DNA of 64,000 bases from Alcanivorax sp. DG881. GTDB lineage: Bacteria; Pseudomonadota; Gammaproteobacteria; Pseudomonadales; Alcanivoracaceae. Position 1 is the first letter of the stretch; each line of letters starts with the position of its first letter. The notes below the pieces were generated by a model. That model made no database searches, had not been told where the DNA came from, and was given only the letters and a program-made list of their open reading frames with translations. Positions 36,257 to 46,363 of this stretch are shown here, piece after piece. Location of the stretch: the NCBI RefSeq assembly GCF_000155615.1, contig NZ_DS989915.1, positions 3,156,734 through 3,220,733 of the forward strand, read 5' to 3'. The translations under genes and the position numbers were made by a program.

Positions 36257-39200
36257 ATGGCATCGACCCACACTTCACGCTGGCGCCGACTGCTTCCTTC
36301 CCTGTGGTGGGCAGCCGCGATCATTTTATTGCTGATGGCTGCCTATGTGGTGGTAGGCCGTCAGCTGATGTTGCTGGTGCCGGATTACCGTGAGCGCCTT
36401 GAGCATCTCTTCGAAGAACGCATTCAGACCCCGCTGACCATCGCCGAATTGAACGGCACCATGTCCGGCCTGGTGCCCCAGTTCGTGGCCCGCCAGATTC
36501 GCCTGCCCGCCCCGGAAGGGGAGTCGCCATTGGTGCTGGATGAAGTGGTGCTCAGCATTGATGTGTTTCGCTCCCTGTGGCACCGGGACCTGGTGCTTGA
36601 GGAATTCAGTGTGCGCGGGGTGGATTTGAATCTGGTGCGCGGTGAAGACGGCAAGATTCGTCTGCGTGGCCTGGATGTGCTCGGCCAGAGTGACCCTGAA
36701 TCCCGGCCGCCGCTGGAGCGTATCCTCAAGTTGTTTTACCGCCAGCAATTGTTGTCGATCAGCGATGCCCGCTTGTCCCTGGAATGGCCGGGCATGCCAC
36801 CGCTGGCGGCATCGCAGCTGGATGCCACCATGACCAACACGGGTGGCGAACACCGGCTGGCGGTGCGTGTGGAAGCCCGGGACCGGCCTCTTTCCCTGCT
36901 GGCAAAAATACACCTGCACGATGATGCCTACGCGCTGGATGAGGTGGATGCGGATATCTATACCCGCTTCGAGGGCAAGCGCCTGCACGAATGGTTGCCC
37001 GATATAGACAAAATGCCGTTGGACCTTGGCTCGCTGGATGCCTCCGTGGCGCTGTGGGGCACCCTGGAAGGCGGTGAGCCGATCAGCGGCCAGCTGCAGG
37101 TTGATGTGCCCACGTTGACGCTTACCGAGGCAGATACGGCCTGGCCGTTAACCGGTTTGTCCCTGCGCGCATCGCTGCTGCGTGAGGATGATGAGGCCAC
37201 CCTGTCGTTGTCCAATCTGTCCGGCAAGACACCCTCCGGCCCGCTCACGCTGGGTGACATGGCGTTGCGCTGGGAGGCCCGGGGCGAACTGCGCCAGTGG
37301 CAGCTGCGCGCCAATGAACTGCCCGTGCATGCCATCAGCCAGCAATTCCAGAGCTGGCCATTCAGCCTGCCGGCGCCCGCCGACAAAGTGCGTCAGCAAT
37401 TGTCGGTGTTGTCCCCGCGCGGTGTGGTGGAGGGGGTGTACCTGAGTGGCCACGCGCGGGATCTGGAGCAGTTTCAGGTGCGCTTTGCCGGCCTGGCCAG
37501 CCAGGCGGACGACCGAATTCCCGGCGTCAAAGGTCTGAACGGGTGGATTGCAGGGTCGCCGGATGCGGGGCTGGCGCATCTGTACAGCGATGATCTGGCG
37601 CTGCGTCTGCCGCGCCTGTATGACCACGAACTGGGTGGACAGATGGCCGGGGTGTTTGGCTGGCAGCGCCAGGGCGATGCGCTCACGGTGCGCTCCAGCC
37701 GCCTGCGCGTGGTAAACCCGGATGCCCACGGTGAGGCCATGGTTGCGGTGACCGTGCGCCCGGAGCAGGTGCCCGAGCTGCGTCTGGCGGCAGAGATTTA
37801 CGATGGCAACGGTGCCCGTGCCAACCACTACATTCCGCTGAAGCGGTTGCCCGATGGCCTGTCCGGCTGGCTGGGACAGGCCATCGGCGATGGTCATTTG
37901 CAGCGGGGCCAGCTGCTCTATCAAGGGCCGGTGAAAATCGATAAAAGCCGGCAGCAGGACCGGACTTTCCAGATGCGTTATCAGGGCGAGGACGTGCGCC
38001 TGTCGTTTCTGCCTGACTGGCCGCAGGCCACTGGGGTTAACGCGGATGTGTGGATTAATGGCCGGGAAGTGCAGGGGGTGGCCAGCAGGGGAAATTTGCT
38101 CAATAGCCAGGTGGCGGATGTGCACGTGGACGTGCCGGCGTTTGATGATGAGACCGGCCCCCGCGTGATTGTCACCGGTAAGGTTCACGGCCCGCTCAGT
38201 GACCTGGATACGGTGTTTCAGGACACCCCGCTGACAGAACAGTTGCCCGACGAGGTGAAAGACTGGCGCTATCAGTCCGGCACCATGGGGGGGCAGCTGA
38301 CGTTGAATATCCCGCTCAAGAAAGGTGAAGGCGCGCCCATGGTGATCGTGGATGCGTCCGTGGCCGATGGCCGGGTGGAAAATACGGAACGCAACCTGCT
38401 GCTGACTGAGGTGCAGGCGCCGGTGTATTTCCATCTGCGCGACGGGTTGCAGATGTCGCAGCTCAGCGCCTCCACGCTGGGTGGCAAGGTGACCGGCAAA
38501 TGGACCACCGACGCGGGCAAGAGCACCCTCGCCCTGGAGGGGGCGGTGCCAGTGAAGTCGGTGCGTGAGTGGCTGGGTTTCAACTGGTTGGCCCCGGCCA
38601 GTGGTTCGTTGCCGTTGGCGCTGACCATTCAGGTGCCCTGGCAGGGCACGCCCTTTGCCCTGCACGCGACCTCCTCCCTCAAGGGCGTGACAGTGAAGGC
38701 GCCAGCGCCTCTGGGCAAAAGTGCGGCGCAGACCCGGGCGCTGACGCTGGACCTTACCGGCAATGGCCAGCGACTGGGGCTGCAGTATGGCGATGTCGTG
38801 CGCGGCGCCTTTGCGTTGGGTGAAACGGTGCGGGGCGACCTTCGATTGGGGGCTGGGACGCCGCGCATTCCCGCGTCTGGCATCGATGTGCATGGGCGCC
38901 TGGCCCGCGCCAGCGTGGAACCCTGGATCGATTTTGTCAGCGACCAGCTGGCGCCGGCCATGGAGAGCAATGCGTCGGATGGTGGCGGTAATGGCGGCCA
39001 GCAAGGCGGGCTGAACAAGGTAAATGTGCAGGTAGCCACGCTGGATTTGTTCGGCGTGGATGTGCCCGGAGCGAGCCTGTCGGTGCTGCCCCGCGGCAAA
39101 GGTTGGGACCTGGCCCTGAGCAGTCCGTCCGTGGCCGGGTCCATGACTATTCCAGAAGGGTTTTCGGCCCGGGGAGACGCGCCCCTGAATTTATCCGTAT

Positions 39201-40078
39201 CGCGGATGAATCTGACCTTGCCGGAAAGTGCGGATCCGAAATCCGGGGCGCCGCTGTCGCCGATGAGTCTGCCTGCCGTGGATGCCCGCCTGGCCAACCT
39301 GCGTATCAACGGTGAAGACTTCGGTGAATGGCAGGCGGACCTGCGTCCCACGGCGCAAGGGGTGCGCATCAACAATCTGCAGGGCCGCTGGCGGGCCAGC
39401 CGGATACAGGGCACGGTGGACTGGACAGAAGACAGCGGCAATCAGTACACCCGCTTCAATGGATCGCTGGCGTCCGATAATCTGGGGCGTTCCCTGAGTG
39501 CCTGGGGGCTGCCGGAAATGATTGAATCCGATGACGCCAGTGCCAAGGTGTCGCTGGGCTGGCCGCAGTGGCCGCTGGCGCCGGATTACCTTGCTCTGGA
39601 TGGTCAGGCGCGGGTGGATATCGGTGAATGCCGGATTCCCGATACCGACACCAAGACCTCGTTTTTGCGGCTTTTGGGTATCCTCAATCTGGGCACCATT
39701 CAGCGCCGATTGCGGCTGGATTTCTCCGACCTGTACAAGAAGGGGCTGAGTTGCGACAGCATCAGCGGGGACTTCGCCATCGACGGCCCCCAGGTGTCCA
39801 CCAGCAATCTGGCCATTGATTCACCCTCGGCCGCCATTCGTGTGAAAGGGGCCATCGACCTTGAAAAAGAAACCCTGAACCATCAGATGGAAGTCACGTT
39901 ACCCCTGTCCAGCAACCTGTATGCCGGGTGTCTGGCCGGGCCTGCCGCCTGTGCCGGTATCTTTGTGGTGGAGCGCATCTGGGGCGATAAACTGGACAAG
40001 ACTGCGACCATGGAATATCGCGTGAGCGGCAGTTGGTCGAACCCGAAAGTGTCTGAAACCGAAGGGATTTTCGAATGA
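36257..40078 (+). CDS. yhdP: AsmA-like protein YhdP
   Basis: YhdP is a very large AsmA/Vps13-like protein that bridges the inner and outer membranes and helps move phospholipids outward. The product is 1273 residues: a short cytosolic N-terminus, one transmembrane helix (about 15-32), then a long repeating beta-groove region. The C-terminal DUF3971/AsmA_2 portion includes CRIPDTDTKTSFLRLLGILNLGTIQRR and SAAIRVKGAIDLEKETLNHQMEVTLP. It overlaps nit by ATGA. The context mreBCD-maf-yhdP-nit-tldD is conserved. Confidence 0.93.
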   Translation: MASTHTSRWRRLLPSLWWAAAIILLLMAAYVVVGRQLMLLVPDYRERLEHLFEERIQTPLTIAELNGTMSGLVPQFVARQIRLPAPEGESPLVLDEVVLSIDVFRSLWHRDLVLEEFSVRGVDLNLVRGEDGKIRLRGLDVLGQSDPESRPPLERILKLFYRQQLLSISDARLSLEWPGMPPLAASQLDATMTNTGGEHRLAVRVEARDRPLSLLAKIHLHDDAYALDEVDADIYTRFEGKRLHEWLPDIDKMPLDLGSLDASVALWGTLEGGEPISGQLQVDVPTLTLTEADTAWPLTGLSLRASLLREDDEATLSLSNLSGKTPSGPLTLGDMALRWEARGELRQWQLRANELPVHAISQQFQSWPFSLPAPADKVRQQLSVLSPRGVVEGVYLSGHARDLEQFQVRFAGLASQADDRIPGVKGLNGWIAGSPDAGLAHLYSDDLALRLPRLYDHELGGQMAGVFGWQRQGDALTVRSSRLRVVNPDAHGEAMVAVTVRPEQVPELRLAAEIYDGNGARANHYIPLKRLPDGLSGWLGQAIGDGHLQRGQLLYQGPVKIDKSRQQDRTFQMRYQGEDVRLSFLPDWPQATGVNADVWINGREVQGVASRGNLLNSQVADVHVDVPAFDDETGPRVIVTGKVHGPLSDLDTVFQDTPLTEQLPDEVKDWRYQSGTMGGQLTLNIPLKKGEGAPMVIVDASVADGRVENTERNLLLTEVQAPVYFHLRDGLQMSQLSASTLGGKVTGKWTTDAGKSTLALEGAVPVKSVREWLGFNWLAPASGSLPLALTIQVPWQGTPFALHATSSLKGVTVKAPAPLGKSAAQTRALTLDLTGNGQRLGLQYGDVVRGAFALGETVRGDLRLGAGTPRIPASGIDVHGRLARASVEPWIDFVSDQLAPAMESNASDGGGNGGQQGGLNKVNVQVATLDLFGVDVPGASLSVLPRGKGWDLALSSPSVAGSMTIPEGFSARGDAPLNLSVSRMNLTLPESADPKSGAPLSPMSLPAVDARLANLRINGEDFGEWQADLRPTAQGVRINNLQGRWRASRIQGTVDWTEDSGNQYTRFNGSLASDNLGRSLSAWGLPEMIESDDASAKVSLGWPQWPLAPDYLALDGQARVDIGECRIPDTDTKTSFLRLLGILNLGTIQRRLRLDFSDLYKKGLSCDSISGDFAIDGPQVSTSNLAIDSPSAAIRVKGAIDLEKETLNHQMEVTLPLSSNLYAGCLAGPAACAGIFVVERIWGDKLDKTATMEYRVSGSWSNPKVSETEGIFE

Positions 40079-40932
40079 CGGTGCCTAACGCAGCGGCACA
40101 GGTTGCCGCAATACAGATGACCAGCGGTAAAACGCCGCAGGCCAACCTGGAGCTGGCTGCCGAGCTGTTGCAGGCGGCCCGGGACAAGGGCGCCAGCCTG
40201 GCGGTGTTGCCGGAAAATTTTGCGGGCTACGGCGGTGATTACCGGGTGCTGGCGGCAGAATACACCATGCTGGAGCAGTGGCTCTGTGAGCAGGCGTCCC
40301 GGCTGGGCATGGCCATCATTGGTGGTAGTGTGCCGTCGTTGCATCGCCCGGACGGTGAGCCTGTGCCCGCTCCACGGGTACGCACGCGCTCCCTGGCGGT
40401 AACGGCGGATGGCGAGATCGTTGGCCGTTATGACAAGCTGCATTTGTTTGACGCTCAGGTGCAGGACGCCCAGGGCCAATACCGGGAGTCGGATCTTTTT
40501 GAGCCCGGTGAAACCATCGTCACCGTGCCCCTGGCGGGTGTGCAGGTGGGCATGGCCATCTGCTATGACCTGCGCTTTCCGGCCCTTGCCCAGCGCCTGG
40601 TGAGTGCCGGCGCCCAGTTGTTGGTCTATCCCTCGGCGTTTACCGCCGTGACCGGTGCCGCCCATTGGGAGCTGCTGCTGCGTGCTACTGCGGTGCAGAC
40701 CGGTTGTTATGTGCTGGGTGCCAACCAATGCGGACAACATGGCCCGCGTCGTGCCAGTTACGGCCACTCCATGCTGGTGTCCCCCTGGGGGGACGTGGTG
40801 GCAAGTCTGGAGAATGAGCCCGGCGCGCTTGTGGCGCCGCTGGACCTTGCTACCATGGACGAGCTTCGCCAGCGAATGCCTGTACAGCAGCATCAACGAT
40901 TACGTATTGAAGGTCCTTATGACGCAAACTGA
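40075..40932 (+). CDS. Carbon-nitrogen hydrolase, Nit1-like amidase
   Basis: This nitrilase-superfamily amidase probably cleaves deaminated glutathione, a repair reaction typical of Nit1/YbeM. The product is 285 residues. The Glu-Lys-Cys triad is visible: Glu47 in LPENFAGYG, Lys121 in RYDKLHLFD and Cys163 in AICYDLRFP. The start overlaps the yhdP stop as ATGA, and its own 3' end overlaps tldD by 14 nt. Confidence 0.9.
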   Translation: MTVPNAAAQVAAIQMTSGKTPQANLELAAELLQAARDKGASLAVLPENFAGYGGDYRVLAAEYTMLEQWLCEQASRLGMAIIGGSVPSLHRPDGEPVPAPRVRTRSLAVTADGEIVGRYDKLHLFDAQVQDAQGQYRESDLFEPGETIVTVPLAGVQVGMAICYDLRFPALAQRLVSAGAQLLVYPSAFTAVTGAAHWELLLRATAVQTGCYVLGANQCGQHGPRRASYGHSMLVSPWGDVVASLENEPGALVAPLDLATMDELRQRMPVQQHQRLRIEGPYDAN

Positions 40933-42364
40933 TGACGCTCTTTCTATTGCCGAATCCGTGCTGTTGGCTCCGGCCAATCTGCACACCCCGCAACTGGCGT
41001 CACTGCTGAATGGCAAACTGACCGGGCAGGCGGATTACGCCGATATCTATTTTCAGCACAGCCGCCATGAGGCCTGGGTGCTGGAGGATGGCATTGTTCG
41101 TGATGCCAGTTTCAATACCGAGCGCGGCGCCGGTGTGCGTATCGTGCAGGGCGACAAGACCGGCTTTGCTTACAGCGACGACATCACTCTGGCGGCATTG
41201 CAGCAGGCCAGCGGCGCCGCGCGGGCGATTACCCGCCAGGGGCAGGATCGGCAGATCCAACTGGCCAGCCGCGCCGCAACCGCCCGTTACACCGCCATCG
41301 ACCCTTTGCTGGGCTGGCCCGCCCAGGAAAAAGTCGCACTGTTGCAGCGTATTGATGCCATGGCCCGCTCCCTGGACCCGGCCATTGTCGAAGTCACCGC
41401 CAGCCTCAGTGCAGAACAGGATGTGGTGATGGTGGTGGCCAGTGACGGCACCCTGGCGGCGGATGTGCGCCCGTTGATTCGCTGCAATGTGAGTGTGATT
41501 GCCGAGCGGGCAGGCCGCCGTGAGCGGGGCAGTGCTGGCGGCGGTGGCCGCGTGGCCTATGACTGGCTGCTGCAGGAAGAGCGCATCGAAACCTGGACCC
41601 GCGAGGCGGTACGCGGTGCCTTGCTGAATCTGGAGGCCGAAGCGGCACCGGCAGGGACCATGCCGGTGGTGCTGGGCCCCGGCTGGCCCGGCGTGCTGTT
41701 GCATGAGGCGGTGGGCCATGGCCTGGAGGGGGACTTCAATCGCAAGGGAACCTCCATGTTCGCCAAGAAAATGGGCGAACTGGTGGCCTCGCCACTGTGC
41801 TCGGTTGTGGATGACGGCACCCTGATGGATCGCCGGGGTTCCCTGAGTGTGGACGACGAAGGTACGCCTTCTGCCTGCAATACCCTGATCGAGAACGGCA
41901 AGCTGGTGGGGTACATGCAGGACAAGACCAATGCGCGCCTGATGGGGGTTGCCCCCACCGGCAATGGTCGCCGTGAATCCTATGCGCACCTGCCCATGCC
42001 ACGTATGACCAATACCTACATGCTGCCGGGCGAGAGCGATCCGCAGGATATTATTGCCAGCCTGGATCGTGGCATCTATGCGGTGAACTTTGCCGGCGGC
42101 CAGGTCGACATCACGTCTGGCCGTTTTGTCTTTTCTACCAGCGAAGCGTACCTGGTGGAGAAGGGCAAGATTGTCTGTCCGGTAAAAGGTGCCACCCTGA
42201 TTGGCAGCGGCGCGGAAGTCATGCGTGGCATTTCCATGGTGGGTAATGACCTGGCGCTGGATTCGGGCATCGGCGTGTGTGGCAAGGATGGCCAATCCGT
42301 GCCGGTGGGCGTGGGCCAGCCGACCCTGCGCGTGGATGCGCTCACCGTGGGAGGCACCGCCTGA
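40919..42364 (+). CDS. tldD: Metalloprotease TldD
   Basis: TldD forms a heterodimeric zinc protease with PmbA (TldE) that degrades unfolded small proteins and matures some microcins. The product is 481 residues. The zinc motif is [24 protein letters not shown] and the C-terminal region with [38 protein letters not shown] also match. The ATG at 40919 follows GAAGG and gives the family N-terminus; the partner gene pmbA is at 44951-46306. Confidence 0.95.
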   Translation: MTQTDDALSIAESVLLAPANLHTPQLASLLNGKLTGQADYADIYFQHSRHEAWVLEDGIVRDASFNTERGAGVRIVQGDKTGFAYSDDITLAALQQASGAARAITRQGQDRQIQLASRAATARYTAIDPLLGWPAQEKVALLQRIDAMARSLDPAIVEVTASLSAEQDVVMVVASDGTLAADVRPLIRCNVSVIAERAGRRERGSAGGGGRVAYDWLLQEERIETWTREAVRGALLNLEAEAAPAGTMPVVLGPGWPGVLLHEAVGHGLEGDFNRKGTSMFAKKMGELVASPLCSVVDDGTLMDRRGSLSVDDEGTPSACNTLIENGKLVGYMQDKTNARLMGVAPTGNGRRESYAHLPMPRMTNTYMLPGESDPQDIIASLDRGIYAVNFAGGQVDITSGRFVFSTSEAYLVEKGKIVCPVKGATLIGSGAEVMRGISMVGNDLALDSGIGVCGKDGQSVPVGVGQPTLRVDALTVGGTA

Positions 42365-42825
42365 TGTCCCAGGTTCTGGATATTCTGTCGCGCATGCGCC
42401 TGTTTGCCGGCCTCAGTGATGAGGAGCTGGCGGTGCTGGAAAAGCTGGTGTTCGTGAACCGGGTGCCGGTGGGCGACGTGGTCTGCCGGGAAGGCGACCG
42501 CAGTGATTTTGTCTGCTTTGTGGTGCGCGGTTGCCTGGATATCGTCAAGGATAATGACGGCGGTGGCGAAGTCGTGATTGCGCATCTGCGCCCTGGTGAT
42601 TCCATGGGCGAAATGGCGCTGGTGGACCACGAGCCCCGTTCGGCAACCGTGCGCGCTGCGGAAGACGCTACCCTGATTGTGCTGACCCGCAAGGGTATCG
42701 AGCAGTTGCGAAAACGCAGCCCCCATGCGGTGAGTCTGGTGATGGAAAATATCGCCCGCCTGTTATGCACTCACCTGCGCCGTACCTCGTCCCAGCTGGC
42801 TCAGTTCAAGCTGCCAGTGGGCTAA
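42364..42825 (+). CDS. Small cyclic-nucleotide-binding-domain protein
   Basis: The 153-residue product is essentially one CNBD: RMRLFAGLSDEELAVLEKL, GDVVCREGDRSDFVCFVVRGCLDIVKDN, the phosphate-binding cassette GDSMGEMALVDHEPRSATVRAAEDATL, and a helical C-terminus. No helix-turn-helix is present. The ATG overlaps the tldD stop as TGATG, with GGGAGG about 9 nt upstream, so it is cotranscribed with tldD. The MORN/C13 lipoprotein gene follows 16 nt later. It may be a ligand sensor, but its target is unknown. Confidence 0.85.
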   Translation: MSQVLDILSRMRLFAGLSDEELAVLEKLVFVNRVPVGDVVCREGDRSDFVCFVVRGCLDIVKDNDGGGEVVIAHLRPGDSMGEMALVDHEPRSATVRAAEDATLIVLTRKGIEQLRKRSPHAVSLVMENIARLLCTHLRRTSSQLAQFKLPVG

Positions 42826-42841
42826 TGAAAGCCTGTCGCTT

Positions 42842-44350
42842 ATGAGAAACCTGTGTCTGTTGGTATTGCTGGGACTGCTGTCTGGCTGTGAGCCGGTGCA
42901 ATTGCCGGCGGATGTGCGCATGCCTGATGGCGCCGTGTATGACGGCGACACAGAAGATAACCTGTTCCACGGTCAGGGGAGCCTGACCTGGCCGGACGGT
43001 CGGCATTACGAGGGAGAATTCCAGGAAGGCTTGATGACCGGTGAGGGGCGCCTGGAAGGCCGGGATGGTTGTGTGCAGGAAGGCCACTTTGTGAATGGTG
43101 TCCTCAATGGTGAAGGGAGTTATACCTGCCCGGATGCGTCCTATCAGGGGCAGTTCACCAATGGGGAGCTGACCAAAGGCTCGGTGGCGTATCTGGACGA
43201 TAATTCCTATCAGGGGGAATTCCGTGATTTTCAACCGCACGGACAAGGGCTCTGGGTCACCGCATCAGCAGAACAGTTTGAAGGCACCTTTGCCGAGGGT
43301 TACATGGTCAAGGGGACTTACCGTAACGAAGAGGGTTACCACTATCAGGGCGAGTTCGATTTCTTCACCTTTGAAGGCAAAGGGGAGTTGACCCGTCCGG
43401 ACGGCGTGGTGATCCGCGCCACGTTTGAAAACGGCCACGCGGAAGGCCCGGGGACGCGCACGCGGCCCCGTGATGAGGGCGAGCCCGTGGTGGAAAAGGG
43501 CTTTTTTGTACGGGGCGATTACTACCCCAGTGAAAAAGCCTGGCGACAGCGCAAGCAGCAGCAGGCGGCGGCCATGGAGGCGCGGCTGTATACCGAATCC
43601 AGCCGATTGCAGTCGGTATTGTCCTCGTTGGCACCCCAGCGACCCGGTGTGCGCGATGTCTATTTGCTGGTAGTCGGCGGTGATGGCACCGAAGCGGTGT
43701 TTGCCCGTGAGGTGGACTGGGTGGCTGAACGGTTGGGCTCGGTGTTTGATTTGAAGCGCCGCCATGTACGCCTGATCAATGGTGGCAGCGATGAGTTGCC
43801 GCTGGCCACCCGTACCAGTGTGCAGGAAAGTCTCAAGGCGCTGGATGCCTTGCTGGACCCTGAGGAAGATTTATTGCTGGTGCATTTTGTCAGCCATGGC
43901 TCTCCCGACGGTGATCTGCTGCTGGATGACAAAAGCCTGAAGCTCAACAACCTCACCGTGGCCGATGGCAAGCAATGGTTGAATGGATTGTCTGCCCGGC
44001 ATCAGTGGGTGATTGTGTCGGCCTGTTATTCGGGCAAGTGGGTGGAAGGCCTGGCGACGCCGGAGCGAGTGGTGTTTTCCTCTGCGGCGGCAGATCGCAC
44101 CTCGTTCGGTTGTGGCGATGATTCCGAACGGACCTGGTTCAGCAAGGCGTTGTATGGCGAGGTGATGGCCGCCGGGGTCAATGATCCGCAAGCCTGGTTC
44201 GAAGCAGCCAACGAAAAAGTGTCGCTGATGGAGAAAGAACAGGGCATCGAGGGTGACGCCCATTCGCAGCCACAGAAATCCGTGGGCGGGCGTTTTTTAC
44301 GCTGGTGGCAAGCGGATAAAGCCGCCCTGGTGGTTCCGGGACGGCCTTGA
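42842..44350 (+). CDS. Lipoprotein with MORN repeats and a C13 (caspase-like) peptidase domain
   Basis: The 502-residue product starts with a lipoprotein signal and lipobox LLSGC (Cys16). Residues 28-205 hold about seven MORN-type repeats (YDGD..., YEGEF..., YQGQF..., YQGEF...). A basic linker (235-255) leads to a C-terminal domain (270-465) like the C13/legumain peptidases of clan CD. Its histidine is in LLVHFVSHGSPDGDLL (His352) and its cysteine in WVIVSACYSG (Cys395), the His-Gly and Ala-Cys pattern of that clan. It is 16 nt after the CNBD gene and converges with darP. Substrate and trigger are unknown. Confidence 0.8.
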   Translation: MRNLCLLVLLGLLSGCEPVQLPADVRMPDGAVYDGDTEDNLFHGQGSLTWPDGRHYEGEFQEGLMTGEGRLEGRDGCVQEGHFVNGVLNGEGSYTCPDASYQGQFTNGELTKGSVAYLDDNSYQGEFRDFQPHGQGLWVTASAEQFEGTFAEGYMVKGTYRNEEGYHYQGEFDFFTFEGKGELTRPDGVVIRATFENGHAEGPGTRTRPRDEGEPVVEKGFFVRGDYYPSEKAWRQRKQQQAAAMEARLYTESSRLQSVLSSLAPQRPGVRDVYLLVVGGDGTEAVFAREVDWVAERLGSVFDLKRRHVRLINGGSDELPLATRTSVQESLKALDALLDPEEDLLLVHFVSHGSPDGDLLLDDKSLKLNNLTVADGKQWLNGLSARHQWVIVSACYSGKWVEGLATPERVVFSSAAADRTSFGCGDDSERTWFSKALYGEVMAAGVNDPQAWFEAANEKVSLMEKEQGIEGDAHSQPQKSVGGRFLRWWQADKAALVVPGRP

Positions 44351-44375
44351 TATGGCTTTGGGCAACGCGCCGATG

Positions 44376-44915
44376 TCAGTACAGCGGTGCCGTCTTGTCC
44401 AGCTGGTTCAGGTAATTGATTAGCTTGCGGCGCTCGCGTTTGAATTTTTCCTTTTCCGCGGGGGGCGCGTCGGCGGGATCTTTCACCCGGGCCTTCAGTG
44501 CATTGCGCGTCAGGTTGCGCAGCTGCTGGCGGTCACCGTGGGGAAAGAATTCCAGAATTTGTTGCACGGTGTTTTCCGCATCTTTGGGCTGTTCGCAGAT
44601 TACAATCTGCTCCACCCAGTTGCTGAGACGCTGCTGGCGAAACGGATCATTGAGTTGCTCCAGCGCCTGAATGATCTGTTCGCTGTTGGTTTCGCGAATG
44701 AGCCGGCCGATGTATTGGGCGTGGCGGCGGCGTGCCTCGTGGCTGGTGATGCGTGTGGCTTCAACCAGCGCGTATTGCAGATCGTCACGCAGGGGCAGGC
44801 GCTCGCGCTCCACCTGTTTCATGTCCATCAGTAACAGACCCAGCTCTTGCAAGGCATTGTCTTCGCGCTTTTGCTGGCCCTTGCTGGTGATCTGGTCGTC
44901 GCTATACTCGGTCAT
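44376..44915 (-). CDS. darP: Ribosome biogenesis factor DarP (YjgA)
   Basis: DarP/YjgA associates with the 50S subunit and helps its late maturation. The product is 179 residues, highly charged and helical, with family segments QGQQKREDNALQELGLLL-like near the N-terminus, ITSHEARRRHAQYIGRLIR and FFPHGDRQQLRNLTRNALKAR. It is divergent from pmbA across 35 nt, a typical darP/pmbA pair. No strong Shine-Dalgarno sequence is seen. Confidence 0.92.
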   Translation of the reverse strand: MTEYSDDQITSKGQQKREDNALQELGLLLMDMKQVERERLPLRDDLQYALVEATRITSHEARRRHAQYIGRLIRETNSEQIIQALEQLNDPFRQQRLSNWVEQIVICEQPKDAENTVQQILEFFPHGDRQQLRNLTRNALKARVKDPADAPPAEKEKFKRERRKLINYLNQLDKTAPLY

Positions 44916-44950
44916 AACTGTTTAATACCCATCAATGGAACCGCTATTTT

Positions 44951-46306
44951 ATGTCTGATTCCTCCCCAACGACAGCCGAACTCGACAATACGCAGTTACA
45001 ACAGGCCAAAGATACGGCTGCCTGGCTGATAGAAGAGGCCAAACGGCAGGGCGCTGATGCGGCGGAAGTGGGAGTAAGCCTGTCCCAGGGCTATTCGGTC
45101 AACGTGCGGCAGGGCGAAGTGGAAACAGTGGAATTTCACCGTGACCGGGGTGTGTCGGTGACCGTGTACAAGGGGCAGCGTAAAGGTCACGCCAGTAGTT
45201 CCGATGATAACCGGGACAGTTTGCGCGCCACCCTGGCTGCTGCCACGGCTATTGCCGGTTACACCGAAGAAGACCGTTATGCGGGGCTGGCGCCAGCGGC
45301 TGATCTGGCAAGGGAAGTGACAGACCTGGACCTGTATCACCCCTGGGCCATGGATACCCAGTCTGCCATTGAGCAGGCATTGCGCTGTGAAACCGTGGCC
45401 CGTGACGATGCGCGTATCGTCAATTCCGAAGGTGCCTCCGTTAACAGCGGTGCCAGCCTGCGGGTGTATGCCACCTCGGAAGGGTTTTTGCATGGCTACC
45501 GTGGCACCCATCACAGCCGTGTGTGCAGTGTGGTGGCGGAAGATGAGGCCGGCATGCAGCGCGATTACTGGTATGACGGTGGGCGTGTGGGAGATCGTCT
45601 GGCGTCTGCCGAAGCCGTGGGGGAGCAGGCCCGTGAGCGCGCCCTGGCCCGGTTGGGTGCTGAGGTGCCGGAAACCGGTGAGCTGCCGGTGATCTTCGCC
45701 CCGGAAGTGGCGTCGGGTCTGTTGGGACATTTGGTTTCTGCGATCAGCGGCGGAGCACTGTATCGCCGTAGCTCTTTTCTGCAGGACTGCCTGGGCAAGG
45801 CGGTGTTACCGGCCGGGTTTCAGCTCACGGAAAATCCGCACCTGGCAGCGGGCAACGCGTCGGCGCCTTTCGATGGTGACGGCTTGCCCACCCGGGCTCA
45901 GGCGTTTGTGGAAGACGGTGTGCTGAAACAGTATGCGCTGGGCCTGTACGCCAGCCGGCGTTTGGAGATGGCGCCCACCGGCAATGGTGGCGGTGTTCGC
46001 AATGTGCGTATTACTGATACCGGTGATTCGCTGGCGGAGCTGATGGCCAAGGTGCCGAAGGGGATTCTGATCACTGAGGTCATGGGGCAGGGCATCAATT
46101 TGGTCACCGGAGATTACTCCCGGGGAGCAAGCGGTTTCTGGTTTGAGAACGGTGTCATACAAGGTGCCTTGCAAGAGTTTACTATTGCCGGTCACCTGGG
46201 GGAGATGCTGCTGGGGATTCAGGGTAGTGGCACGGATGTGGATTACCGCGGGAATATTGCCTGTGGGTCCCTGCTGTTGTCGCCCATTAAGATTGCCGGC
46301 CGGTAA
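44951..46306 (+). CDS. pmbA: Metalloprotease subunit PmbA/TldE
   Basis: PmbA pairs with TldD; the zinc is held by the TldD subunit. The product is 451 residues. It has QGADAAEVGVSLSQGYSVNVRQGEVETVEFHRDRG-like N-terminal strands, a middle region with EVASGLLGHLVSAISGGALYRRSSFL (no zinc HExxxH), and the C-terminal VTGDYSRGASGFWFENG. It lies about 2.6 kb from tldD, with two extra genes and darP between. Confidence 0.94.
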   Translation: MSDSSPTTAELDNTQLQQAKDTAAWLIEEAKRQGADAAEVGVSLSQGYSVNVRQGEVETVEFHRDRGVSVTVYKGQRKGHASSSDDNRDSLRATLAAATAIAGYTEEDRYAGLAPAADLAREVTDLDLYHPWAMDTQSAIEQALRCETVARDDARIVNSEGASVNSGASLRVYATSEGFLHGYRGTHHSRVCSVVAEDEAGMQRDYWYDGGRVGDRLASAEAVGEQARERALARLGAEVPETGELPVIFAPEVASGLLGHLVSAISGGALYRRSSFLQDCLGKAVLPAGFQLTENPHLAAGNASAPFDGDGLPTRAQAFVEDGVLKQYALGLYASRRLEMAPTGNGGGVRNVRITDTGDSLAELMAKVPKGILITEVMGQGINLVTGDYSRGASGFWFENGVIQGALQEFTIAGHLGEMLLGIQGSGTDVDYRGNIACGSLLLSPIKIAGR

Positions 46307-46363
46307 TGGCCTCCGGTGTGATTCGATTATTTTTTTGACTTGGGAAAGGGAAGGAACCAGCTA

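Noticed and set aside
37148..39004. 618-codon minus-strand frame opposite yhdP
   Set aside because: It is a GC-driven shadow frame with biased composition; yhdP on the plus strand is well supported.
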